From assembly GCF_027532185.1 (NCBI RefSeq), contig NZ_JAPZSV010000005.1, positions 186,001 through 250,000 on the forward strand: DNA of 64,000 bases, given 5' to 3'. Under the pieces are notes generated by a model. It saw nothing but the letters and a program-made list of their open reading frames with translations, ran no database searches and was not told the origin of the DNA. The DNA is from Hylemonella sp. GTDB lineage: Bacteria; Pseudomonadota; Gammaproteobacteria; Burkholderiales; Burkholderiaceae_C. This document shows, piece after piece, positions 49,139-58,103 of the stretch (position 1 is the first letter of the stretch; each line of letters opens with the position of its first letter). The translations under genes were made by a program, and so were the position numbers.

Positions 49139-50658
49139 AGCGCAGCAGCCATCTTTTTCTCAAGCTATCGGTTTGGGTCCTAGTGGCCGCGCAGCTGACG
49201 CTGCCCGCCGCCGCCCAAAGCTCCCTGCCCGCCCTGGGCGACGGCGCCGAAATGAGCAGCAGCGCCGAGCGTCAGCTCGGCGACCGCATCGCGCGCGAGC
49301 TCTACCGGTCTCCCGACTATCTGGACGACGCCATCCTGGGCGACTACGTGCAAGGCATCTGGCTACGTCTGATGGAGGCCGCCCGCACACGCGGCGAGCT
49401 GTCATCCGAACTGGAGGAGCGTTACGCCTGGGACGTGCTGTTGGGGCGGGACCGCAGCGTCAATGCCTTTGCGCTACCAGGTGGCTATATGGGCGTGCAT
49501 CTGGGCCTGATTGCCGTGGTCAGCAGCGAGGATGAGCTGGCGTCCGTGCTGGCCCACGAGCTGAGCCATGTGACGCAGCGCCACATAGCCCGCATCATCA
49601 GCCGGCAGAGCAACCAGGCGCCCTGGCTGCTCGGGGCCATGATCCTTGGGGCGCTGGCGGCGGCGAGCAATCCGAGCGCGGCCGGGGCGATGATCGTGGG
49701 CGGCCAGGCGGCGGCGGTCCAGGGGCAGCTCAATTTCTCGCGCGACATGGAGCGCGAGGCGGACCGTGTGGGCTACAGCGTGATGACGCAGGCCGGCTTC
49801 GATCCGCGCGGCTTCGTGGGCATGTTCGAGAAGCTGCAGCAAGCCAACCGCTTCAACGACACGGGCGCCTTTCCCTACCTGCGCAGCCACCCGCTGACCA
49901 CGGAGCGGATTGCTGACATGCAGGCCCGGCAACAGCTGTTGCCGGCCGTGCCCGTCCGACCCTTGACCACGGTCCACGCGATGATGGCCGCCCGGGCGCG
50001 GATGCTGGCGAACCCCGAGGTCGACAGTCTGCGACAGGCCTTGGCCCAGGCGGACGCACCGGCCTACGCCAGCCTGTCGACCGCCCAGCAGGCCGGCGTG
50101 CTGTATGCCGCGGTCATGGCTGCCCGTGGTTTACGTGATTTCGAGGCCGCCCGACGCTGGCAGGAGCGCCTGGAGGCCCGCGTGACCCCGAATCCCGCGG
50201 CCGCCTACCAAGCCCGGCTGCTGGGGGTGGAACTGGCGCTGGCCCAGGCTGAGGCGGGGCGGGCGCGGGAGCTGCTGGGCGCTTCGGCGTCCGGACCCTC
50301 AAGCCAGCAGCCACGGGCCTGGGTGCTGTTACGGGCCAGTGCCTGGACGCAAGGAGGGCAGGCGCGCGAGGCCGCCGAGCAGCTGCAGGTCTGGCTGGCG
50401 AGCCGGCCGCGCGATGCACAAGCTTGGCAGCTGCTGGCGGCGGCCTACACGGCCCAGGGCCGCACCTTGCAGGCGGTGCGTGCCGAGGCCGAGGCCCATG
50501 CGGCACGGCTGGACTATGCAGCTGCCCGTGACCGGCTCAAGGCGGCCCAGGAACTCGCGCGCCAGGGTGCTGCTGTGGACCACATCGAGGCGTCCATCAT
50601 CGACACGCGCAGCCGGCAGATGGAGTCACTGCTTCGGGAACAGGCGCTCGAGCGCTGA
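49135..50658 (+). CDS. bepA: BepA-like periplasmic M48 metalloprotease with TPR region
   Basis: A 507-residue exported protein. A signal peptide (LFLKLSVWVLVAAQLTLPAAAQ) precedes an M48 peptidase with zinc motif HELSH (H141, E142, H145) and the third ligand region FSRDMEREADRVGY. A TPR-rich C-terminal half follows (about 300-507). BepA/YfgC degrades stalled LptD and supports outer-membrane assembly; lptD and surA are elsewhere in this window. The start is a TTG at 49135 overlapping the tfpX-like stop (TTGA), which places the signal peptide at the N-terminus; the GTG at 49108 is an alternative. Confidence 0.9.
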   Translation: MKRSSHLFLKLSVWVLVAAQLTLPAAAQSSLPALGDGAEMSSSAERQLGDRIARELYRSPDYLDDAILGDYVQGIWLRLMEAARTRGELSSELEERYAWDVLLGRDRSVNAFALPGGYMGVHLGLIAVVSSEDELASVLAHELSHVTQRHIARIISRQSNQAPWLLGAMILGALAAASNPSAAGAMIVGGQAAAVQGQLNFSRDMEREADRVGYSVMTQAGFDPRGFVGMFEKLQQANRFNDTGAFPYLRSHPLTTERIADMQARQQLLPAVPVRPLTTVHAMMAARARMLANPEVDSLRQALAQADAPAYASLSTAQQAGVLYAAVMAARGLRDFEAARRWQERLEARVTPNPAAAYQARLLGVELALAQAEAGRARELLGASASGPSSQQPRAWVLLRASAWTQGGQAREAAEQLQVWLASRPRDAQAWQLLAAAYTAQGRTLQAVRAEAEAHAARLDYAAARDRLKAAQELARQGAAVDHIEASIIDTRSRQMESLLREQALER

Positions 50659-50979
50659 GTCGATCACCAGACTGAAGATCGAATACAGCAGCGAACCCAG
50701 CAGGGCGGCCGTGAAGTCACGCACCTGAAAGCCGTCGAGCAGCGTGGCCGCGGCCCAGAACAGCAGGGCGTTGATCACGAACAGAAACAGGCCCATGGTC
50801 ACCAGCGTCACGGGCAGCGTGAGCAGGATGAGGACCGGGCGCAAAAAAATGTTGAAAAGGCCGATCACGACGGCGGCCAGCATGGCGGCACCGAAGCCTT
50901 GCACTTCGACGCCGGTATAGAGATAAGTCAGCGCCAGCAGCGCGGTGGCGCTCAGCAGCCATTTCGCCAGGAGTTTCAT
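50626..50979 (-). CDS. Small four-TM membrane protein (phage holin superfamily IV / PF04020-like)
   Basis: A 117-residue hydrophobic protein with four helices (LLAKWLLSATALLALTYLYT; AAMLAAVVIGLFNIFLRPVL; LPVTLVTMGLFLFVINALLF; FTAALLGSLLYSIFSLVI). It belongs to the broadly conserved family named after a mycobacteriophage holin, but in chromosomes it is not phage-linked; function is unknown. The ATG at 50979 is preferred to 51075. Its 3' end overlaps the convergent bepA 3' end by 33 bases. Confidence 0.85.
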   Translation of the reverse strand: MKLLAKWLLSATALLALTYLYTGVEVQGFGAAMLAAVVIGLFNIFLRPVLILLTLPVTLVTMGLFLFVINALLFWAAATLLDGFQVRDFTAALLGSLLYSIFSLVIDSALERLFPKQ

Positions 50980-51035
50980 GGCGGCTGAGCATAGCACCGG
51001 GCGCCGGATGGCCCCCGGTGCAGGCAGCTGCGGCC

Positions 51036-51719
51036 TCAGGCTGCCGCTTGTGCCGTCTGGGCGCGGGTCTTCCACCAGCCGACGGCCAGCACACCGGCAA
51101 CCGTGACCACGTAGAGCGCCCAGCGCAGCGGGGCATGTGGATCGAACACAGCGTCGAGCAGGGACTCGTTGACAATCATCTTGGCCGCGGTGAAGGCCAG
51201 CACAGCTGCACCGAGCTGGATGATCACCGGGAAGCGTTCCACCAGCTTGAGTACCACCTTGCTGCCGAAGATCACGATGGGTACGCTGATCAGCAGGCCC
51301 AGCACCACCAGGTCCATGGAGCCCTGCGCTGCGCCAGCGACCCCGAGCACGTTGTCCACACCCATGAGTGCGTCGGCCACGATGATGGTTTTCATCGCGC
51401 CCCAGAAGGTGGTGGCGACCGGACCGTCGTGCTCACCGTCTTCCTGGTCTGCCAGTAGCTTGTAGGCAATCCAGACCAGGCCCAGACCGCCGACCAGCAT
51501 GAGTCCGGGAATCTTGAGCAGCCAGACCACGCCGAGGGTCATGACCGAGCGCACGGCGATGGCGCCCACCGTGCCCCAGATGATGGCCTTGCGTTGCAGC
51601 TGCGGGGGGAGATTGCGCGCAGCCAGGGCAATCACGATGGCGTTGTCGCCAGCGAGCACGAGGTCGATGAGGATGATGGCCAGCAGTGCGGACCACCAAG
51701 GGGTGGAAAACAATTCCAT
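51036..51719 (-). CDS. TerC/YjbE family membrane protein, riboswitch controlled
   Basis: A 227-residue seven-TM protein. The Asp motifs are IILIDLVLAGDNAIVIALAAR (TM1) and IVADALMGVDNVLGVAGAA (TM4). It is a paralogue of the protein at 39513 (same layout and length). A yybP-ykoY (Mn2+) riboswitch precedes it at about 51787-51962, which supports a role in Mn2+ export or metalation. The ATG at 51719 follows CGGAGTTACTTC; the open frame upstream to 51923 is the riboswitch RNA read by chance. Confidence 0.93.
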   Translation of the reverse strand: MELFSTPWWSALLAIILIDLVLAGDNAIVIALAARNLPPQLQRKAIIWGTVGAIAVRSVMTLGVVWLLKIPGLMLVGGLGLVWIAYKLLADQEDGEHDGPVATTFWGAMKTIIVADALMGVDNVLGVAGAAQGSMDLVVLGLLISVPIVIFGSKVVLKLVERFPVIIQLGAAVLAFTAAKMIVNESLLDAVFDPHAPLRWALYVVTVAGVLAVGWWKTRAQTAQAAA

Positions 51720-51786
51720 GAAGTAACTCCGTTTGATGTCGTTTTCTGGCCGGCGCAGGCCCATCGCGCAGACACGACAGCAAAAT

Positions 51787-51962
51787 GCGGGTGGTGCTTC
51801 GACGGACCTGTCACGGCTCCGGTCGAAGGTCTTGCCCGGCAAGACGCGATGGCGTCTACTGCCCAGCGAGCCGGCGGCCGCACGGGCCACGTACTGACGA
51901 CTCGCTAATAGGCGCGACGGCATGAGTGACCGGCGCGCACGGGAGCTACTCCCCTTCGGGGA
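51787..51962 (-). ncRNA. yybP-ykoY (Mn2+) riboswitch
   Basis: The minus strand begins GGGGAGTAGCTCCC (from about 51954), the hallmark of proteobacterial yybP-ykoY elements. It continues with a GTCGTCAGTACGTGGCC block (complement of about 51886-51902) and CGGGCAAGACCTTCGACC, which pairs with GGTCCGTCGAAG downstream, ending near 51787. These blocks are in the order I know from TerC/MntP leaders. The class senses Mn2+ and turns on exporter expression. About 65 bases separate it from the ATG at 51719. Exact boundaries and fold need a covariance search. Confidence 0.88.
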
Positions 51963-52058
51963 GCCGAATTACATCACGCGAACCATAGGCTCTCGCCGCC
52001 TGGGGATTTGGCCGCTGCCTCACCCGGGCGCAGGCCGGCGGCTATGATCTTGCACCCC

Positions 52059-52490
52059 ATGGCAGGTATCCACATCACCGACATCGAAGCGGCCATCAAT
52101 CACTGGCGCGAGCGCGAGCCCTCGCCGGACGGCATCACCCTGGCCAGGCCCGTGCGGGCCCTGGCCGAGGTCTACGCCCTCATGGTCTATTTCCGCGAGC
52201 AGGAGGCCGACGCACGCAGCATGCCGCGCGCGGCCTACGAGGCCTGGCTGGCCTGGTACGAGACCACGCCGGATACGCCCTGCATCGCCATCTGCTCGAC
52301 CAGCCAGGGAGACCCGGTGTGCAAGGGCTGCGGGCGGACCTTCGACGAAGTCCAGCACTGGCCCGAGTTGAGCCCGGCCGAGAAGCGCCAGACCTGGCGC
52401 CGCATCACCCTGCACGGGGATGCCTGGCGTTTCAACCGCTATGCGGAACGGGCCGCCGAACGCGTGGTCGAGCCGGCCGGGGCGGCCTGA
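52059..52490 (+). CDS. DUF3717-DUF1289 protein
   Basis: A protein of about 143 residues. The N-terminal part (ITDIEAAINHWR, RALAEVYALMVYF) matches DUF3717; the C-terminal part (TPCIAICSTSQGDPVCKGCGRTFDEV, followed by SPAEKRQTWRRI) is DUF1289, a small Cys motif (C-x3-C, then C-x2-C) likely binding metal. Function is unknown. ATG 52059 is chosen because MAGIHITD leads straight into the domain; ATG 52044 is an alternative. TATGAT (52043-52048) sits where a -10 box would give a transcript starting almost at the ATG. Confidence 0.8.
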   Translation: MAGIHITDIEAAINHWREREPSPDGITLARPVRALAEVYALMVYFREQEADARSMPRAAYEAWLAWYETTPDTPCIAICSTSQGDPVCKGCGRTFDEVQHWPELSPAEKRQTWRRITLHGDAWRFNRYAERAAERVVEPAGAA

Positions 52491-52493
52491 ACC

Positions 52494-53054
52494 TCACTTC
52501 CAGCGCAGCGGCTCCACGTCCACCTGCTGGCGGCCATTGCCCAGCATCAGCGCGCCTTCCTGGATCGTGGCCTGCAGCTGCATGCTGCGTTCGGCCATGG
52601 CGGCCAGGGCCTGCGAGGCTTCGGTGGGCACACGCCAGACCTGGAGCTTGTCCAGGCGCGTGAGCTTGTTCTCAATGCCACGCCACCAGACCTCGGCGGC
52701 ATGGGCAAAGCAGTAGACCATCACGGCGTCGGATTTGCTGCAGGCCTTGGCCAGGGGCTTGTCCTCGGGTTGGCCGACCTCGATCCACAGCCGTGTCTGC
52801 CCGGTGTAGTCGCGCAGCCACGCGTCGGGCTCGTCGGGATCGGACAGGCCAGCGCCGAAGGCCAGGGTGCCGTCGCCGCCCAGCTCGGTCTGCAGGCGAT
52901 GCGCCTGCAAGGCCAGGGCGACGAGGCGAATCATCATGCGCTCGTCGGTCTCGCTCGGGTGGCGTGCCAATGTCAGCGCGTGGTCGGCGTAATAGCCGTG
53001 ATCGATGTCGGCAATCTGCAGATGGGCCTTGAAGATGGTGGATTTGATGGCCAT
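52494..53054 (-). CDS. yaeQ: YaeQ family protein
   Basis: A 186-residue protein of the YaeQ family, which has a PD-(D/E)XK nuclease-like fold. Conserved segments: STIFKAHLQIADIDHGYYAD, RHPSETDERMMIRLVA, LWIEVGQPEDKPLAKA and VYCFAH. E. coli YaeQ was once linked to suppression of rfaH loss but its activity is not established. It is convergent with the DUF3717-DUF1289 gene (3-base gap). A G/C-rich repeat lies between its start and purB. Confidence 0.92.
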   Translation of the reverse strand: MAIKSTIFKAHLQIADIDHGYYADHALTLARHPSETDERMMIRLVALALQAHRLQTELGGDGTLAFGAGLSDPDEPDAWLRDYTGQTRLWIEVGQPEDKPLAKACSKSDAVMVYCFAHAAEVWWRGIENKLTRLDKLQVWRVPTEASQALAAMAERSMQLQATIQEGALMLGNGRQQVDVEPLRWK

Positions 53055-53099
53055 GGGTGCAGAAGATGAGTAAGGGAGATAGCGGGAAACTCCGGGGAA

Positions 53100-53175
53100 C
53101 CGGCTCCGCCGGGCTAATCGCGTTGTCCCCCCGCCACCGAAGGATGCGCGGGGGGAAGGCGCGCAGCAACTCAGG
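53100..53175. repeat. G/C-rich intergenic hairpin repeat between yaeQ and purB
   Basis: CCCCCCGC (53127-53134) pairs with GCGGGGGG (53148-53155), and the segment ends GCAACTCAGGGGGGAAGAGG just before the purB stop. A shorter stem CCGGCTCCGCCGG lies before it at 53100-53112. The block looks like the mosaic intergenic repeats of Comamonadaceae and may serve as purB's 3' hairpin. No second copy was found in this window. Confidence 0.45.
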
Positions 53176-53186
53176 GGGGAAGAGGG

Positions 53187-55328
<2,142 letters not shown>

Positions 55329-55383
55329 TCAGGCGGGTGTCAAACCGCCCCCCTAGAATCGGTGCGAATCTGAAGGAACGCCC

Positions 55384-56226
55384 ATGCTTTATCCCGAACT
55401 GTTCAAGCAACTGGAAGCCGTGCGCTGGGACATGGAGAAGGACATCCCCTGGGATCAGTTCGACGCCAGCAAGCTCAGCGACGAGCAGGCCCAGACCATC
55501 AAGATGAATGCCATCACCGAGTGGGCGGCGCTGCCGGCCACCGAGATGTTCCTGCGCGACAACAAGGACGACAGCGACTTCTCCGCCTTCATGTCGATCT
55601 GGTTCTTCGAGGAGCAGAAGCATTCGCTGGTGCTCATGGAATACCTGCGCCGTTTCCGGCCCGAGCTGGTACCCACCGAGCAGGAGCTGCACGAAGTGCG
55701 CTTCGAATTCGAGCCCGCGCCCGCGCTCGAGACCCTGATGCTGCATTTCTGCGGCGAGATCCGGCTCAATCACTGGTACCGCCGTGCTTCCGAATGGCAC
55801 ACCGAGCCCGTCATTAAGCACATCTACACCACGCTGAGCCAGGACGAAGCCCGCCATGGCGGTGCCTACCTGCGCTACATGAAGCGGGCCATCGGGCGCT
55901 TCGGTGCCGAGGCCAAGCTGGCCTTTGCCAAGGTGGGTGTGCTCATGGCCAGCGCGCGGCGCACGGCCCAGGCCCTGCACCCGACCAATCTGCACGTCAA
56001 CAAGGCCCTGTTCCCGCGCGACACCATCCAGAGCCGGCTGCCCAACCCCGAGTGGCTGGAGCACTGGCTGGATCAGCAGATCCGTTTCGATGCCGTCTGG
56101 GAGACCAAGGTCGTCGAGCGCATCCTGCACAACCTCTCGCTGCTGATGGACCGCAGCTTCAAGACCGTGCAGGAGCTCAACCGCTTCCGCAAGGAACTGG
56201 GCGTGCCGGTGACGGCGACGGCCTGA
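55384..56226 (+). CDS. Ferritin-like diiron protein, acyl-ACP-desaturase-like
   Basis: A 280-residue all-helical protein. Carboxylate-bridged diiron ligands are visible as two E-x-x-H motifs, EEQKH (about residue 77) and DEARHG (about residue 159), with further Glu in ITEWAALPATEM and CGEIRLNHWY, the arrangement of the acyl-ACP desaturase/ferritin-like superfamily. The substrate (fatty acyl chain or other) is unknown and no ferredoxin or ACP gene is adjacent. GAAGGAACGCCC precedes the ATG. It ends 7 bases from the convergent HD-domain gene. Confidence 0.85.
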   Translation: MLYPELFKQLEAVRWDMEKDIPWDQFDASKLSDEQAQTIKMNAITEWAALPATEMFLRDNKDDSDFSAFMSIWFFEEQKHSLVLMEYLRRFRPELVPTEQELHEVRFEFEPAPALETLMLHFCGEIRLNHWYRRASEWHTEPVIKHIYTTLSQDEARHGGAYLRYMKRAIGRFGAEAKLAFAKVGVLMASARRTAQALHPTNLHVNKALFPRDTIQSRLPNPEWLEHWLDQQIRFDAVWETKVVERILHNLSLLMDRSFKTVQELNRFRKELGVPVTATA

Positions 56227-56233
56227 ACCGTTC

Positions 56234-57475
56234 TCAGACCGTCGTGGCGGTCAGCGCCAACATGCGCTGCAGATTGACCCGCACCTTCACTTCCCGGTGC
56301 GGCACGCTGGCCACGATGCGGTAGTCGCGCAGCGCCGTATCGCGGATCACCGGCTCGGCCACAGGAATGCCTTCACGGTTGATCAGCACCGCCACCTTGG
56401 GCGTGGTGGTGTTGGCACCGCGCCGGATCACGGCTGCCACCTCGTCGGTGTTGAGCTTGACGAAGGAGCCTGGCGAGTAGATCCCCACGGCCTTGATCAG
56501 CGCGGCCCCGGCCTCGTCGACCTGGCGGTTCTCATCGAAGTAACTGGCCTGCATGGCCGCGGCGGGGGCCGTGGGCACGCGCGAAGCGCGCGGCGCCAGC
56601 CGGGCGCCGAACATGTCGGCGCGCTGGATCAGGCGCGCCATGCGCAAGCCCGGGGAGCGCGGCGCCAGCGGGCCGGCCGGCACGACGTGATGGTGTGTCA
56701 CCGCCTCCAGCCAGTCCGTGTCACGCACACCAGCACGTTGCAGCAACTCGACCGAACGCAGGGCGTGTCGGTCGATCTGCTGGCGCTGTTCGGGCGAGAC
56801 GGGCGTGAGTTGCTGGGCCAGCTTGTCCTGCAGATCGGTCATGCCCAGGTTCATGGTCAGCGCGGCCAGGCACAGCAGCTGCTCCTGCTCGGCGGGCCAG
56901 GCCAGCACTTCCCGCGCGGCCAGACCGCACATCACGCTCACCAGCATGGCGTGGGTGGCGCTGTACATGCGGATCTCGCTGGCCGAGAGATGGAACAGCG
57001 CGAACAGCGCGCCATCGGGGTTGCTCATGGCATGCTGGCGCAGCTGTTTCTGCAGACGGATCAGACGCGCCAGGAACATGGGGGCGCTGCTGTCGCGCAG
57101 GATGCTGTTGGCCTGCACCTGGTAGTCCAGCCAGTCGGCCGGGCCCACGGCCACTTCGCCGTCTAGCCGGCTGGCCTCAAAGTCCACCCGGGAGATGTGC
57201 GCGCCGGCGATCTCGCCCAGCGTCGTGTCCTTGCGCACCATGTCGTGCAGCATGCCGACGTAGGCGCGGTGATGGGCCTCGGAGTCGGCGGCGTCGATGT
57301 AGAGGGAGACGCCGCGTCCCAACAGGCCCTGCAGTTCGGCGCGTGAGCTGATCACATAGCCCTTGGCGGCCAGCAAGGTGCCCTCGGCGTCCATCAGCGC
57401 AAAAGGCAGAGGGTCGCCGATCCGGATCGAGTCGATGGTGACGGATACGAGCTTGGTCGTCATGGGCGGGGCCAT
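56234..57475 (-). CDS. Degenerate HD-GYP domain protein
   Basis: A 413-residue protein. An N-terminal PilZ/DUF3391-like region (IDSIRIGDPLPFALMDAEGT) is followed by an HD-GYP-like helical domain (about 140-300). Key residues differ from active c-di-GMP phosphodiesterases: the HD dyad position reads LTMNLGMTD instead of LLHDIGK, and HHE..DG.GYP reads HHHVVPAGPL. So enzymatic activity is doubtful and a binding or signalling role is more likely. The C-terminus (LNTDEVAAVIRRGANTTTPK) is as in HD-GYP proteins. ATG 57475 is chosen for the nearby AGGGGC; ATG 57463 is an alternative. Confidence 0.78.
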   Translation of the reverse strand: MAPPMTTKLVSVTIDSIRIGDPLPFALMDAEGTLLAAKGYVISSRAELQGLLGRGVSLYIDAADSEAHHRAYVGMLHDMVRKDTTLGEIAGAHISRVDFEASRLDGEVAVGPADWLDYQVQANSILRDSSAPMFLARLIRLQKQLRQHAMSNPDGALFALFHLSASEIRMYSATHAMLVSVMCGLAAREVLAWPAEQEQLLCLAALTMNLGMTDLQDKLAQQLTPVSPEQRQQIDRHALRSVELLQRAGVRDTDWLEAVTHHHVVPAGPLAPRSPGLRMARLIQRADMFGARLAPRASRVPTAPAAAMQASYFDENRQVDEAGAALIKAVGIYSPGSFVKLNTDEVAAVIRRGANTTTPKVAVLINREGIPVAEPVIRDTALRDYRIVASVPHREVKVRVNLQRMLALTATTV

Positions 57476-57580
57476 TATGCCCCTGCGCACCCGCTTGCAG
57501 GGGGCGGGATTGGGGGGTAAAGCGCGGCTGTTTCCCGTGATTGCCGGTGCTTAGGGTGGCGCCACTGCTAGGATGCGGCC

Positions 57581-58102
57581 ATGTCTGCCCCTGCCCCGAA
57601 TCCGCCCTTGCCCGCTTTTCTGGACAAACTCTGTCTGCGTGCCGATCTGCCTGCGCGGCTGGCAGCCCTGCCACGGCCCTTGGTCTTCACCAACGGCGTT
57701 TTCGACGTCATGCACCGCGGCCACGCCATCTACCTGGCCCAGGCGCGCGAGCTGGGTGCCAGCCTGCTCGTGGCGCTCAACAGCGACGCCTCGGCACGCC
57801 GCCTGGGCAAGGGGCCGGACCGCCCGCTCAACAACGAACAGGACCGCGCGGCCCTCATGGCGGCCCTGGGCGCGGTGGATCTGGTGACCTGGTTCGACGA
57901 GGACACACCGCAAGCCCTGATCGCCGAAGTGCGGCCCGACATCCTGGTCAAGGGGGGCGACTATGACATGCGCAAGCTACCCGAGACCGCCCTCGTCGAG
58001 TCCTGGGGCGGGCGAGCGCTGGCCCTGCCCTTTGTCGACGGCTATTCGACGACGGCGCTGGTGCGCAAGATCCGCAGCAGCGCGTCAGCGCCTGCGTCCT
58101 GA
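57581..58102 (+). CDS. rfaE2: D-glycero-beta-D-manno-heptose 1-phosphate adenylyltransferase
   Basis: A 173-residue nucleotidyltransferase of the cytidylyltransferase-like family that makes ADP-heptose for the lipopolysaccharide inner core. Motifs: FTNGVFDVMHRGHAIYL (HxGH), LVALNSDASARRLGKG, DILVKGGDY and YSTTALVRKI. It is the free C-terminal domain of HldE, without the kinase half, as usual in Betaproteobacteria where the kinase is a separate gene. It is convergent with glnE with a 1-base gap. Confidence 0.94.
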   Translation: MSAPAPNPPLPAFLDKLCLRADLPARLAALPRPLVFTNGVFDVMHRGHAIYLAQARELGASLLVALNSDASARRLGKGPDRPLNNEQDRAALMAALGAVDLVTWFDEDTPQALIAEVRPDILVKGGDYDMRKLPETALVESWGGRALALPFVDGYSTTALVRKIRSSASAPAS

Positions 58103-58103
58103 T

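Noticed and set aside
50626-50979. phage holin suggesting a prophage
   Set aside because: The family name is historical; flanking genes are bacterial housekeeping genes and no phage gene is nearby.
51720-51923. N-terminal extension of the TerC protein
   Set aside because: The open frame exists but the sequence is the yybP-ykoY riboswitch; a good ribosome site and the TM1 motif support ATG 51719.
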